DNA of 64,000 bases from Vreelandella aquamarina (GCF_020075495.1 NZ_JABYQT010000008.1:1-64000); one strand, 5' to 3'. Numbered from the stretch's first letter, positions 1 through 9,320 are shown. Made by a program: numbers and translations. The notes: generated from the letters alone by a model not told the origin.

Positions 1-393
1 GTGGTTGGTAGTTTTCGCCGCATGATGGGGCCGCCAGCGACACTATGCACTGGCTGATTAACTGACGAAACTCGTCGAGAATGACTTTTTCCTTAGAGTA
101 GTCAGTTGTATGGCCCAGGAGTGTAGGGGGCATGCCATAAACCGTTACATGCCGGGACCAAGCACCTGATCAGCGATGCCGCTAAAACCGAGATGTTTAC
201 ACCTGCCACTCAGGCTCGATCACTGTCATTTTAATGGTAGGCATAGACTACGTAGGCGGCGATGCCTGCATGGCGGAGGGAGAGCCGCGGCGTTTGCGGT
301 ATGCTTGGCTATGGCAAGCCTGTATTTAGGCTATCGATTATCCAGCCGTAGGCGGGCATGAACATGCTTGCGTCATGCTGAAATACGAGGTGA
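1..393. other. Stretch with no gene recognised
   Basis: I see no convincing coding region here. An open frame at 176-361 is arginine-rich, has no ribosome binding site and resembles nothing I know. Two small palindromes are visible: GACGA-AAC-TCGTC near position 65-77 and CATGAACATG at about 356-365, just ahead of the first gene. Either could be a weak terminator or an operator. The stretch probably holds the promoter of the small membrane gene and the symporter gene that follow. Confidence 0.4.
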
Positions 394-585
394 ATGGTGA
401 AGCGCAGCAAATGGATATGGGCGGTCTGGTGCGTGGTGCTCTTGAGCTGCCTGGTGCCTTATACACTTTTGACCAATGTGGCGGCCTGGTACGGCAGCTT
501 TCTGTTCTGGGCCTGTGCGGGGGTGGCCGTCATCGCCCTGAATATCTTCATTACCCGGGATTTCGAGGATCATGGCCATGAGTGA
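394..585 (+). CDS. Small two-helix membrane protein, partner of the symporter
   Basis: This 63-residue protein has two hydrophobic segments (about residues 7-27 and 33-53) and a short acidic-histidine tail. It is preceded by ACGAGG four bases before its ATG. Its last codons overlap the start of the symporter gene, so the two are translationally coupled. Small membrane proteins sit upstream of several SSS-family symporters (for example the YhdT-PanF pair), and I infer an accessory-subunit role. The exact family is not recognised; a stand-alone small membrane protein is the alternative. Confidence 0.7.
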   Translation: MVKRSKWIWAVWCVVLLSCLVPYTLLTNVAAWYGSFLFWACAGVAVIALNIFITRDFEDHGHE

Positions 586-2077
586 GTCGATGATCTGGTG
601 GTCGATTGCCCTCTATATACTGGCAGCGACCGGGATTGCCGTGCTTTCACGCCAGGGCGCGGCCGACAGCATGTCAGGCTATTTTCTGGGTAACCGGCAG
701 ATGAACGGTGTGGTTTCGGCACTGAGTTACAGCGCCACCACCTATAGCGCCTTCATGATGGTGGGGCTTGCCGGCCTTACCTATGCCGGCGGTGTCGGGG
801 CGCTGGGCTTTGAGATCATCTACTTTGCCGGTGTATCGCTGGTGGCTGTTTTTGGCCCTCGGTTCTGGGCGGTGGGCAGGAAGTTCGGGTTTGTCACACC
901 CAGCGAGATGCTGGGGCATCGCTATAACAGTCGGCACGTGGCCATGGCGGTTTCGCTTGCCAGCTGTGTGTTCTTGATTCCGTACTCTGCTGTTCAACTG
1001 GCTGGGGTGGGCTACCTGCTGCAGGGAATGACGGGTGGGGCCATCTCCTTTACCACGGGCATCGTGCTCGCCACGGCCATTGCCATTTTCTTCTCCTACA
1101 TTGCCGGTATCCGCTCGGTCATGTGGACCGACTCCCTCCAGGCGCTGATGATGATTGTCGCCTCCACCCTGGTCGCCTTTCTGGTGGTCCAGGGGCTGGG
1201 CGGCTTCAGTGGCCTGTTCGGTACTCTTGAAACCGAGCATCCGGCGTCGCTGAGCGTACCGGGTTCAGGCGTCTTCAGCCTGGTAACCTTTCTGGGGCTG
1301 AGCATTCCCTGGTTCTTTTTCAGCCTTTCCAATCCCCAGGTCAGCCAGCGCTTGTTCATGCCATCTTCGCTGCGCGCCATGCGCCAGATGCTGATCGGCT
1401 TTCTGGTGTTCGGCCTTATCTATACGCTGGTGTCGGTGCTGTGGGGTTTTTCCGCACTGGCGGCATTCCCGGATCTTGCCCGTGCGGATCTGGCAACGCC
1501 TACGCTGTTGGCCTCCAACCTGGTACCGCCGGTGCTGGGCGTCATCGTCATGGTGGGTATCATGGCGGCGGCGGTGTCCACCATTGATTCGATCATGCTG
1601 ACCCTGGCCTCCATGCTCTCGCGGGATGTGTATGCCAACGCCAAACCGGAGGCGAACGAGAAGCGCCAACTGTTGATGGGCAAGATCGTGATTCCCGTGA
1701 TCGCCCTGCTGGCGCTTGGCTTTGCCGAGCTGCAGCTGGACCTGATCGCCGTGCTGTCCGTGGCCACGTCGTCAGGCCTGGTGGCCGTCGTGCCTGCCAT
1801 CATTGGCGCGTTTTACTGGCGGCGCGGTACGGCCGCCGGGGCGCTGGCAAGCGTGCTGGGCACCAGCGCCTTTGTGCTGCTGATGTACGCCACGGGTAAT
1901 TCGCTGCTTGGCCTGCCTGCCGGGGTCTGGGGAATCGTTGTCGCCACGCTTTTGTTTGTAAGCGTCAGCCTGGTGACCACGCCCCACATGCCGTCCGCTG
2001 AGGCGTTTCTGGGCGCGGTTGATGATGAGCTGGGGCGCAGGAAGCAGGATGCCCCGGCAGTGTCCTCTCGCCTTTAA
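572..2077 (+). CDS. Sodium:solute symporter family (SSS) permease
   Basis: The 501-residue protein is almost entirely membrane helices and has the length and look of the SSS family (PanF/PutP/SglT fold, about 13 helices). The conserved region GYFLGNRQMNGVVSALSYSA sits near residues 35-55, and the AAVSTIDSIML stretch near residue 330 matches the usual sodium-site helix. Two in-frame ATGs lie at 572 and 578; both fit the upstream GAGG and both overlap the preceding small gene. The substrate cannot be read from the sequence. The three 5-oxoprolinase genes end only 45 bases away on the opposite strand, so uptake of 5-oxoproline or a related acid is a reasonable guess, but the convergent layout makes this weak. 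Confidence 0.85.
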   Translation: MAMSESMIWWSIALYILAATGIAVLSRQGAADSMSGYFLGNRQMNGVVSALSYSATTYSAFMMVGLAGLTYAGGVGALGFEIIYFAGVSLVAVFGPRFWAVGRKFGFVTPSEMLGHRYNSRHVAMAVSLASCVFLIPYSAVQLAGVGYLLQGMTGGAISFTTGIVLATAIAIFFSYIAGIRSVMWTDSLQALMMIVASTLVAFLVVQGLGGFSGLFGTLETEHPASLSVPGSGVFSLVTFLGLSIPWFFFSLSNPQVSQRLFMPSSLRAMRQMLIGFLVFGLIYTLVSVLWGFSALAAFPDLARADLATPTLLASNLVPPVLGVIVMVGIMAAAVSTIDSIMLTLASMLSRDVYANAKPEANEKRQLLMGKIVIPVIALLALGFAELQLDLIAVLSVATSSGLVAVVPAIIGAFYWRRGTAAGALASVLGTSAFVLLMYATGNSLLGLPAGVWGIVVATLLFVSVSLVTTPHMPSAEAFLGAVDDELGRRKQDAPAVSSRL

Positions 2078-2084
2078 TTAACCC

Positions 2085-2115
2085 GCATCAAGGCACCCAC
2101 CGGGTGACTCGATGC
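2085..2115. terminator. Hairpin between convergent genes
   Basis: GCATC (2085-2089) pairs with GATGC (2111-2115), and CACCC (2094-2098) pairs with GGGTG (2102-2106), with symmetric four-base internal bulges. It lies between the symporter stop and the pxpC stop. There is no U-tract on either strand, so a bidirectional terminator is likely but not certain. Confidence 0.5.
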
Positions 2116-2121
2116 TTATGC

Positions 2122-3054
2122 TTAGCGCCACACCGCCAGCTGCTTTCGATGATCTACCTGCGCCTGGGTGGCACTCACCGGCTGTAGCCACACCTCGGTG
2201 CCGGGCAGGCACTGGGAGAGACGGGCGCAGGCGCTTGGTGTAATCGCGCCGATGCGAGGGTAGCCGCCAATCGTCTGGCGGTCGTTCATCAGCACGATGG
2301 GCTGACCGTCCGGCGGTATCTGGACGGCACCCAGGGGAATGCCTTCAGAAATGATCCCGCCAAGCCTGCTGTTCAGCGCCTGGCCGGTCAGGCGAACGCC
2401 CATGCGGTCGGCGCGCTGGTCCACCTTCCACGGCTGGTTGAATACCTGATAAAGGCTGCGCCCGGCAAAGTGGGCGGCCTGGGAGCCCAGCACCAGCGGA
2501 AGCGTGCAGTGCTGAGCGGGCATGGCCGGGACGAGCGCCTCGGGCAACTGACGAACGGCCTGGGGCTTCTCGCTCAGCCAGACAAGCTGGTCGCCGGTTT
2601 GCAGCGGCTTGCCGTCTTCGTGCAGGCCACCGAGCTGCTCGCGGGCGGTGCAGGCGCGGCTGCCGAGGACTTCCGGTGCCTTCAGCCCGCCCGGAAAGGC
2701 GAGATAGGCCCGCAGCCCGGCGCGCGGCTGACGAAATATCAAGCGCTGCCCGGCTTTCAGGGTAAAGCAGGTATTAGGCGCCAGGGGGTGATCGTCGATC
2801 CGGGCATCCAGGTCGGCGCCGGCCAGGGCCAGGCAAGCGTCGTGGCTGGCTTCCAGGGTCAGGTTGCCACCCAGCACGATCTCGAGCGCGGTGCTGTCCA
2901 GCGGATTGCCCAGCAGCCAGTTGGCCCAGTAAAACGAGATCCAGTCCGCCGCGCCGCTCTGGGTAACACCAAGATGGCCGACCCCGAACCGCCCGCCATC
3001 CTGGATCAGCGCCAGTGGCCCGGCCTGTTTCACGCTCAGGGTGGCGGTGCTCAT
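2122..3054 (-). CDS. pxpC: 5-oxoprolinase subunit C (biotin-dependent carboxyltransferase family)
   Basis: PxpC works with PxpA and PxpB to open 5-oxo-L-proline to L-glutamate at the cost of ATP, in the cytoplasm. The 310-residue protein has the family features: the N-terminal IQDGGRFG motif near residue 18, TQSGAADWISF near residue 31, and near the C-terminus the VLMNDRQTIGGYPRIG motif. Length matches known PxpC proteins (about 310). Its ATG overlaps the pxpB stop by four bases. Older databases call this family allophanate hydrolase subunit 2 or KipA; the trio of genes favours 5-oxoprolinase. Confidence 0.93.
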   Translation of the reverse strand: MSTATLSVKQAGPLALIQDGGRFGVGHLGVTQSGAADWISFYWANWLLGNPLDSTALEIVLGGNLTLEASHDACLALAGADLDARIDDHPLAPNTCFTLKAGQRLIFRQPRAGLRAYLAFPGGLKAPEVLGSRACTAREQLGGLHEDGKPLQTGDQLVWLSEKPQAVRQLPEALVPAMPAQHCTLPLVLGSQAAHFAGRSLYQVFNQPWKVDQRADRMGVRLTGQALNSRLGGIISEGIPLGAVQIPPDGQPIVLMNDRQTIGGYPRIGAITPSACARLSQCLPGTEVWLQPVSATQAQVDHRKQLAVWR

Positions 3055-3755
3055 GAGCGCTCCGCCAGCGGGGTGATATCGCCGCCTGCCGCTTCAAATT
3101 CCGCTTTCGAAATTGCCTTGAAGCGTACCTTGTCGCCGGGGCGAAAGAGTGGCTCGCCGCGTTTGGCGTACTCGAATAGCGGCACGGCGGTGCGGCCCAG
3201 AATGTTCCAGCCGCCGGGTGAAAGCAGCGGATAGATAGCGGTTTGCCGGTCGGCGATACCCACGCTTCCGGCGGCCACGCGCTGGCGCGGTGTTGTCAGG
3301 CGCGGCGTGGCCAGGGCCTCATCCACCAGGCCCATGAAGCCATAACCCGGTGCAAAACCCAGGGCAAACACGCAGTAATCGTGGCCACAGTGGCGTGTAA
3401 TCAACTGCTCGACGCTGAGGCCGGCGCGCTTGGCGACCGGGGCCAGCTCGGGGCCGACGCTTGCGTCGTACCACACCGGGATTTCATGCAGCTGGCCATT
3501 CTGAATATCGGCAGGCTGTAAATCATTCAGAGCGTTTCGCGCCAGGGCCGTAGCCTCGACAAAGCCCAGCTGTCGGCAGTCGTAGTGAACCAGCAGCGTG
3601 GTGTAGGAAGGGATCAGGTCGATCAGCGCATTACCGAATGCATGACGCAAGGCGGTATCGGCGGGGATGATCCATGCCATGTTGCCTTCATCGATGGTAT
3701 CGAATAAACGCACGGTCAGCGCGTCCATGGCAGCGGTTTCCAGACGTGGCTTCAC
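3051..3755 (-). CDS. pxpB: 5-oxoprolinase subunit B (KipI-like)
   Basis: PxpB is the second subunit of the bacterial ATP-dependent 5-oxoprolinase. The 234-residue protein carries the family core [15 protein letters not shown] followed by [18 protein letters not shown] and [12 protein letters not shown], typical of the KipI/allophanate-hydrolase-subunit-1 fold. It overlaps pxpA upstream and pxpC downstream by four bases each, so all three are one transcript with coupled translation, in the order pxpA-pxpB-pxpC. The first ATG is used here because it forms the overlap with pxpA. Confidence 0.93.
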   Translation of the reverse strand: MKPRLETAAMDALTVRLFDTIDEGNMAWIIPADTALRHAFGNALIDLIPSYTTLLVHYDCRQLGFVEATALARNALNDLQPADIQNGQLHEIPVWYDASVGPELAPVAKRAGLSVEQLITRHCGHDYCVFALGFAPGYGFMGLVDEALATPRLTTPRQRVAAGSVGIADRQTAIYPLLSPGGWNILGRTAVPLFEYAKRGEPLFRPGDKVRFKAISKAEFEAAGGDITPLAERS

Positions 3756-4504
3756 ACTGACTCCAACGCTTGAAAGGCCTGGCGGATGGCGTGTACGGCC
3801 GCCATGGATTCAGGGTTGTCGCCATGCACGCAAAGCGTATCGCAGGGCAGGTACAGCGACGTGCCGTCACGCGCGGTCAGCGCCTCGCCCTTGGCCAGGG
3901 CAATGGCCTGAGCGACGATGGTGGCCTGGTCGTGATGCACCGCCCCCGGCAGTCGGCGCGAGGCCAGGTGGCCGTTGGCTTCATAAGCGCGGTCGGCAAA
4001 GGTCTCGAACCACAGCGTGATGCCCATTCTGGCGGCCAGTTCGCGGTGCGAATCGGCATCCGCAGTGGACATCACCATCAGCGGCAAACGTGGATCAAAC
4101 GCCCGCACGGCGCGCATGGCACCTTCCAGCAGCTCCAGATTGGCCGCCATGTCGTTATACATGGCACCGTGGGGCTTGATATAGGCAAGCTCGGTGCCTT
4201 CGGCGCGGCAGATGCCGGCAAGCGCACCGGCCTGATAAAGCATCATGTCCTCGACTTCCGCCGCCGAGCAGGCCATGGAGCGTCGGCCAAACCCCACCAG
4301 ATCCGGATAGCCCGGATGGGCGCCGATACGCACGCCATGTTCAGCGGCCAGCGCGACCGTGCGGCGCATCACATGAGGGTCGGAGGCGTGAAAGCCACAG
4401 GCGATATTGGCGCAGTCAACATAAGGCATGACCTCGGCATCCAGGCCAAGGGGCCAGTTACCGAAGCTTTCGCCCATATCGCAGTTGAGCAGGGGAACGG
4501 CCAT
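3752..4504 (-). CDS. pxpA: 5-oxoprolinase subunit A (LamB/YcsF family)
   Basis: PxpA is the LamB/YcsF subunit of 5-oxoprolinase. The protein (250 residues) begins [15 protein letters not shown], the standard start of the family, then shows [11 protein letters not shown] near residue 32, [16 protein letters not shown] near residue 62 and [11 protein letters not shown] near residue 114. I set the start at 4504, not at an upstream in-frame ATG, because it begins where family members begin and AGGAG lies about six bases before it. It is the first gene of the pxpABC operon. Confidence 0.94.
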   Translation of the reverse strand: MAVPLLNCDMGESFGNWPLGLDAEVMPYVDCANIACGFHASDPHVMRRTVALAAEHGVRIGAHPGYPDLVGFGRRSMACSAAEVEDMMLYQAGALAGICRAEGTELAYIKPHGAMYNDMAANLELLEGAMRAVRAFDPRLPLMVMSTADADSHRELAARMGITLWFETFADRAYEANGHLASRRLPGAVHHDQATIVAQAIALAKGEALTARDGTSLYLPCDTLCVHGDNPESMAAVHAIRQAFQALESV

Positions 4505-4608
4505 GACGACTCCTGTTGTTGGTATCCGGCGATTGCGCTCTACCTGCCCTACACCATGAACCGCTAACCTATCAGGCCGCCCTTGGTGGCGTGGCACTCA
4601 AGGCAGAA

Positions 4609-5694
4609 TCAGGTTTTTCCAGTGTTACGGGTCAAACCCGAGCGGCGAATGGCGCGCGAGGCATCGCGCAGGCTGTGTGTCTGGCGGTCGGCGTCAGGGG
4701 AGCGTAGCGAGACTAGCGCCTGCTGCTGGTCGTCCAGCTGCGTGCCCAGCGCCAAGGTGTGCTGGAAAAGCAGCTGGTGGGCTTCGCTCAGCAGGGTCGT
4801 GCTGTCGATGTCGACCGGGGCGGTCATTCTCAACGCATTGGCGAGTATGTCGCTTTGCTGCTGAACATGGTGGAGCACGTCATCCAGTTCCAGCGCGCTG
4901 GTATGGCTTACGCTTTTCAATTGATACAGCACGGCGGCCAGTTTTGACGCTGCGCTTCGCGAGAGCCAGGCATCTGCAATCGGGCCGGAGACGCGCATGC
5001 ACAGCAGCACCTTGTCCTTCACCAGAAAGCTGTCGTGGCTTTGGCGTATGGCCATGACCGTGGCGTCCGGCATGCCCCATTTGGCGGCAAGCCAGGCGCC
5101 TACCAGGGTGTGGTCGCAGCCAAAATGCGCCAGTTCACCCTGGGCGATGTCCCCGTGAGAAAGTGCGGCATCGGCATACAGAGTGTCAGCCTCCTCGGGG
5201 TAGGCCGCCTGAAGCGCCAGTATGCCGATATCCTGCAGCAGGGCCAGGGTAAATGCGGTACCGCTGCTTTCCGGGCAAAGCTGCTCGGCCAGGTAGCGGG
5301 CAATCAGGGCCGAGGTGATGGAGCGCTGCCACATGCGGCAGTGGTAATCGTGGCCCTGGGCATGCGTGAACAGGGTAAAGCCGAGTATCACCGCAAGCGT
5401 TGCGTTCAGCCCCAGGCGCTGCATGGCATCCAGGCACGTCTGGGCGCGGGCGGTGCTGCGCGCGTAATAGGCGCTGTTGGCCAGGGCTATCAGGCGCAGC
5501 GTGAGTGCCGGGTCGTTCTCGATCGCCTTGGCATAGTCGCTCAGCGTTGCTTTGGGCGAGCGCGCAATATCCAGCACGCGAAGGGCAACGGAGGGCAGGG
5601 CGGGCAAACGCTTGCACTGTAGCAATGATTTGCTGAGAAACCCCGGCAGCTCATGAGTGAGCGCCATATACAGCGTATCGTTTGGCCCCGTCAT
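4609..5694 (-). CDS. HDOD-domain signalling protein
   Basis: The 361-residue protein carries an HDOD domain in residues of about 20-220: the LPALPSVALRVLDIA entry motif, ENDPALTLRLIALANSAYY, then AMQRLGLNATLAVILGFTLF, all classic for the family. HDOD proteins are HD-related but usually not enzymatic, and act in chemotaxis, stress or cyclic-di-GMP signalling. No other domain is recognised in the C-terminal 130 residues. AGGAGGAAAC directly before the ATG is a very strong ribosome binding site. No partner gene is nearby, so the process it controls is unknown. Confidence 0.85.
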   Translation of the reverse strand: MTGPNDTLYMALTHELPGFLSKSLLQCKRLPALPSVALRVLDIARSPKATLSDYAKAIENDPALTLRLIALANSAYYARSTARAQTCLDAMQRLGLNATLAVILGFTLFTHAQGHDYHCRMWQRSITSALIARYLAEQLCPESSGTAFTLALLQDIGILALQAAYPEEADTLYADAALSHGDIAQGELAHFGCDHTLVGAWLAAKWGMPDATVMAIRQSHDSFLVKDKVLLCMRVSGPIADAWLSRSAASKLAAVLYQLKSVSHTSALELDDVLHHVQQQSDILANALRMTAPVDIDSTTLLSEAHQLLFQHTLALGTQLDDQQQALVSLRSPDADRQTHSLRDASRAIRRSGLTRNTGKT

Positions 5695-5711
5695 GTTTCC
5701 TCCTAATACGT

Positions 5712-5748
5712 CGTCAGCGCTCTACCCGAGAGCCGCCAGACGCTGACG
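5712..5748. repeat. 8-bp inverted repeat upstream of the HDOD gene
   Basis: CGTCAGCG (5712-5719) is matched by CGCTGACG (5741-5748), with a nested GCTCT/AGAGC stem. It lies 18 bases before the HDOD start codon on the template of its leader, so it may fold in the mRNA leader or act as an operator. Confidence 0.4.
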
Positions 5749-5760
5749 TTTTCCACTTAT

Positions 5761-5828
5761 CGTTATCCGTCGCCCATTATAACGCCGCATAAGCGTGATA
5801 ACGACCAGTCAGTTGATATCGGATAACG
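5761..5828. repeat. 9-bp inverted repeat between mgtE and the HDOD gene
   Basis: CGTTATCCG (5761-5769) is matched by CGGATAACG (5820-5828), 50 bases apart, with two further ATAACG copies between them. The meaning is unclear: it could be a degenerate terminator region for mgtE or a set of binding half-sites. Confidence 0.3.
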
Positions 5829-5845
5829 CTGGCCTGGGTGTCTGG

Positions 5846-7204
5846 TTACAGGATAATCACCGTGGCAAGCCCCAGAAACGAGAGAAAGCCGACCACGTCG
5901 GTGACGGTCGTCAGGATCACCGCGCCGGAGAGTGCCGGGTCGATCTGCAACCTTTTCAGCACCAAAGGGATCAGGACGCCCGACAGATTGGCAAGGCTCA
6001 TGTTGATGAAAATCGCCAGCGTGATCACCAGGGTAATGAGCGGGTCGCTGAACCACAAGTAGGACACAACGCCGACTACGAGTGCCCACACCAGGCCATT
6101 GCTCATGCCTACCCACAGTTCCTTGTTATACAGCCACTGCTTGTTGTTACCAGCCAGTTGGCCAAGCGCCAAGCCGCGTATGACCACCGTCAGGGTCTGG
6201 CTTCCCGCGATGCCGCCCATGCTGGCAACGACGGGCATCAGGATGGCAAGTGCCACGATCTGGTCCAGTACGGCTTCGAACCGGCCAATCACGAAGGCCG
6301 CGAGAAAGGCGGTCAGCAGGTTGATGCCCAGCCAGACACCCCGGCTTCTGGCACTGCGAAAGATGGGAGTAAATACCTCTTCTTCGTCACTGACGCCGGA
6401 CATGTGCTTCAACGTCATGTCCGCATCCTCCTGGGTGATCTCCAGAATGTCGGTAGTGTTCAACTGCCCCACGAGCTGGCCTTCGCTGTTGCATACCGCC
6501 ACGAAGGGCAGCTCCTTGGAGCGCAGCAGCGCGGCGGCGTCGCTGACTTTCATCTGGTCATTGAGGGTGTAGGGGGCGTCATCCATGAATTCATCGACGC
6601 TGCTTTCCTGCGCCTGCTTGATCAGGTCGATCAGCGTCAGGGTGCCCAGCAGGCGTTTATCCTTGTCGGTAATCATGATCTGCTGGGACTCATCATCCAG
6701 AAGGTGATGAATACGGATGTAGCGTTGTACCGCCTCCAGGGATACACCCTGTTTTACATTGACCGTTTCCGGGTCCATGTAGCGGCCCACCATGTCCTCT
6801 TCATAGGTGTAGAGGTTTTCGACCTGGGCCCGAATCTCCTGGTCGAGGCTGGCATAGACCGTGGTCTTGATCTCATCATCGGTAACATCGAGAACCTCGG
6901 CGACCTCCTGAGCATCCAGGCCTTTGACGATCTGTTCGACATCGCTGGCGCTCAGGCCCTCGATATAGTCGCCACGAATGCCTTCCTCGACTTCGGCAAG
7001 CACTTCACCGAGCAGCTCCTCGGGGATGTACATCCACAGCCGATCACGGGTCCTGGCGGGAAAAGACTCTAGCGTGCGCGCAATCGCGAGAATGTCGAGG
7101 CTCTCGAACAGCTCGTTCAAGGCAGCCGTGTCTTCTTCATCCAGCCGCTTTTGAAGATACAGCAACTGCTCCTCGGTACTGGTGTATTTCTCTTCATCGC
7201 CCAT
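5846..7204 (-). CDS. mgtE: Magnesium transporter MgtE
   Basis: MgtE is a Mg2+ channel/transporter of the inner membrane, gated by cytoplasmic magnesium. The protein (452 residues, usual length) shows the acidic N domain (residues about 10-130), two CBS domains (about 135-260, including the MITDKDKRLLGTLTLIDLI stretch) and five membrane helices from about residue 285 on. The conserved pore-region run PVVASMGGIAGSQTL is present. I chose the ATG at 7204 because GGGGTGG precedes it and MGDEEK is a normal MgtE start; an upstream in-frame ATG would add 33 odd residues. No M-box riboswitch is apparent upstream. Confidence 0.94.
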   Translation of the reverse strand: MGDEEKYTSTEEQLLYLQKRLDEEDTAALNELFESLDILAIARTLESFPARTRDRLWMYIPEELLGEVLAEVEEGIRGDYIEGLSASDVEQIVKGLDAQEVAEVLDVTDDEIKTTVYASLDQEIRAQVENLYTYEEDMVGRYMDPETVNVKQGVSLEAVQRYIRIHHLLDDESQQIMITDKDKRLLGTLTLIDLIKQAQESSVDEFMDDAPYTLNDQMKVSDAAALLRSKELPFVAVCNSEGQLVGQLNTTDILEITQEDADMTLKHMSGVSDEEEVFTPIFRSARSRGVWLGINLLTAFLAAFVIGRFEAVLDQIVALAILMPVVASMGGIAGSQTLTVVIRGLALGQLAGNNKQWLYNKELWVGMSNGLVWALVVGVVSYLWFSDPLITLVITLAIFINMSLANLSGVLIPLVLKRLQIDPALSGAVILTTVTDVVGFLSFLGLATVIIL

Positions 7205-7312
7205 GGAGTCCACCCCTTGAAATATCGATTCTTGACCTAACCACTTGAAAGCACGTGGTGGCTCGATATTGAGCTTATCGATAGGCCGAGCTGAACGCCA
7301 CACAGGCCAAGC

Positions 7313-7340
7313 AAAAAGCGAAGCCTCGGGCTTCGCTTTT
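7313..7340 (-). terminator. Intrinsic terminator of the otn operon
   Basis: AAAAGCGAAGCC (7314-7325) pairs with GGCTTCGCTTTT (7329-7340) around a three-base loop. Read on the minus strand the stem is followed by a run of T. It lies 28 bases after the otnC stop and closes the operon. Confidence 0.88.
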
Positions 7341-7367
7341 GCAGGTCGAACGGTAATTGCGGCACTG

Positions 7368-8015
7368 CTAGTCGCGTGGGAAACGCGCTTCCAGCTCGGC
7401 GACCTGTTCCGGGGTCAGCACTCGCGGGTTTTCACCGCGCAGCAGCAAGAACAGCTTGGCGGTCTCTTCGAGCTCTTCGGTGGCATAGACCGCAGCTTCG
7501 AGATTCTTGCCCGCGACCACCGGGCCGTGGTTGGCCAGCAGTACCGCGCTGTGCTTGCCGGCCAGGCCGCGTACCGCGTCGCCCAACTTGTGGTCGCCAG
7601 GGATGTGATACGGCACCAGCGGCAGCTTACCCACCCGCATGGCGTAGTAGGCCGTCAGCGGCGGGATGCAGTCGCAGGGGTCGATACCCGGCAGGCAGGA
7701 CACCGCGACCGAATGCGTGGAGTGCAGGTGAACGATGGCGCCGGATTGCGGGCGCTCATCGTACATCGCCATGTGCAGGAACTGCTCCTTGGTGGGCTTG
7801 TCGCCGCTGACCAGTTGGCCCTGGGTATCCAGGTGAGAGATACGCGCCGGGTCCAGCCGCCCAAGGCAGGCGTTGGTGGGCGTCATCAACCAGCCACCGT
7901 CATCCAGGCGTACGCTGATGTTGCCGCTCGAGCCCATGGTCAGGCCGCGGTCGAACAGGGATTTGCCCAGCGTACTGATCTGCTCGCGCAGCCGGTTCTG
8001 ATCATGAGTGTTCAT
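7368..8015 (-). CDS. otnC: 3-oxo-tetronate 4-phosphate decarboxylase (class II aldolase)
   Basis: OtnC decarboxylates a 3-oxo-tetronate 4-phosphate to dihydroxyacetone phosphate and CO2. The 215-residue protein has the class II aldolase/adducin fold: GLTMGSSGNISVRL near residue 25, the metal-binding HLHSTHSVAVSC near residue 95 and LLANHGPVVAG near residue 157. Its start overlaps the otnK stop by four bases, and kinase plus decarboxylase in this order is the usual otnK-otnC pair. The true substrate may be a different branched or four-carbon sugar acid, since the canonical dehydrogenase and isomerase are not next to it. Confidence 0.88.
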   Translation of the reverse strand: MNTHDQNRLREQISTLGKSLFDRGLTMGSSGNISVRLDDGGWLMTPTNACLGRLDPARISHLDTQGQLVSGDKPTKEQFLHMAMYDERPQSGAIVHLHSTHSVAVSCLPGIDPCDCIPPLTAYYAMRVGKLPLVPYHIPGDHKLGDAVRGLAGKHSAVLLANHGPVVAGKNLEAAVYATEELEETAKLFLLLRGENPRVLTPEQVAELEARFPRD

Positions 8016-9298
8016 GGCAATACCTCAAATGCGCGGGTGAAGAAGTCGACGCCCCCAAAGTTGCCCGACTTGAGAGCAAGTGACAGCGGTGCCTCGCGTT
8101 GGCCAAGGGTTGCCTGGGTCCAGGGAACGCCCGGGTCGATCTGTTCGCCAATGCGCATGGCCTTGATGCCCAGTGCGGACACCACCGCACCCGATGTCTC
8201 GCCACCGGCGACCAGTAGTCGGCCTACCCCTTCGGTTACCAGGGTAACGGCGAGCTGGCTGAGGGCTTCCTCCACGAGGAAACCGGCTTTCTCGACCCCT
8301 AGCTCGGCCTGGGCGGCCTTGACCTTCTCAGGGTCGGCGGAGGCGTAGATCAGCATCGGCGCCTCCTGCTCGAGATGCTCGAAAGCAAATGCCAGTGCCT
8401 GCTCCCACTGCTTGTCATCCTTGGCAAGAGCGAGCGGGTCGAGGGCGAAGCCCGCGCCTGGGTGGCGGGCCAGGAAGTCATCCACCTGGGCAAGCGTTGC
8501 CCGCGAGCAACTGCCGGAAAGCACCATCGTGCTGCCCGAGGCAGGCTGAAGGCGACCCGGTTCGGCGATGTCGGCAAGCCAACCCTGCTTGCGGTACTGG
8601 GCAGGCAAGGCCTGGCCAAGCCCGGAGCCGCCGGTAACGAGCGCCTGGGTAACGGTTGCCTCGGCGAGCACGTCCAGGTCGCTTTCCTCCACGGTATCGC
8701 AGATCACATGGCGAACGCCGTCAGCAGCAAGCGTGGCCAGGCGCTGGCGCGTGGCCTCGGCTCCCTGGGCAAGGGTTGCACGGTTGGCAAGGCCTACCGC
8801 ATGAGGCGTCTGGCGCGACAGAACGCGCACCAGGTCAGCATCGTTCATGGGCGTCAGCGGATGGTTCTGCATGCCGCTGTCGTTGAGTAGCCGGTCGCCT
8901 ACGAACAGGTGGCCCTGATAGACCGTGCGGCCGTTGATCGGGAACGCCGGTACCATCACGGTCTGGGACGCCCCCAGACGCTCCAGCAGCGCATCGGCCA
9001 CGGGGCCGATATTGCCTTTATCCGTTGAATCGAAGGTCGAGCAGTATTTGAAGAAGATCTGCCGCGCACCCTGTTCCTGCAGCCATTCAAGGGCGGCCAG
9101 CGAGTCGGTGACGGCCTCGTCAACCGGGCAGGAGCGTGATTTGAGCGCCACCACCACGGCATCCACCTGGCTCAGGTTGGGCAGGGTGTTCGGCACGCCG
9201 ATGACTTGAACGCAGCGCATGCCGCCGCGTACTAGGTTGTTGGCAAGGTCGGTAGCACCGGTGAAATCGTCGGCGATAGCGCCCAGTACGATGGTCAT
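8012..9298 (-). CDS. otnK: 3-oxo-tetronate kinase (DUF1537/OtnK family)
   Basis: OtnK phosphorylates 3-oxo-tetronates (or the related 3-oxo-isoapionate in OiaK members). The 428-residue protein has the two halves of the family: the N-terminal sugar-binding part with IADDFTGATDLANN near residue 8 and the FKYCSTFDSTDKGNIGP region near residue 101, and the C-terminal nucleotide-binding part with LLVAGGETSGAVVSALGI near residue 363. It lies between the transporter genes and otnC, with a 22-base gap to tctA. OtnK is favoured, but related kinases share these motifs. Confidence 0.88.
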   Translation of the reverse strand: MTIVLGAIADDFTGATDLANNLVRGGMRCVQVIGVPNTLPNLSQVDAVVVALKSRSCPVDEAVTDSLAALEWLQEQGARQIFFKYCSTFDSTDKGNIGPVADALLERLGASQTVMVPAFPINGRTVYQGHLFVGDRLLNDSGMQNHPLTPMNDADLVRVLSRQTPHAVGLANRATLAQGAEATRQRLATLAADGVRHVICDTVEESDLDVLAEATVTQALVTGGSGLGQALPAQYRKQGWLADIAEPGRLQPASGSTMVLSGSCSRATLAQVDDFLARHPGAGFALDPLALAKDDKQWEQALAFAFEHLEQEAPMLIYASADPEKVKAAQAELGVEKAGFLVEEALSQLAVTLVTEGVGRLLVAGGETSGAVVSALGIKAMRIGEQIDPGVPWTQATLGQREAPLSLALKSGNFGGVDFFTRAFEVLP

Positions 9299-9320
9299 AG
9301 CATTCTCCAGGGTACGCGCG

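Noticed and set aside
176..361. A 61-residue frame near the window start
   Set aside because: Arg-rich, no ribosome site, no resemblance to known proteins.
5795..7072. A 425-residue plus-strand open frame opposite mgtE
   Set aside because: It is antisense to a well-supported gene, and its His/Gln/Gly composition is typical of a shadow frame.
7205..7312. M-box magnesium riboswitch before mgtE
   Set aside because: The leader is about 100 bases or less and shows only one small hairpin, not the M-box core.
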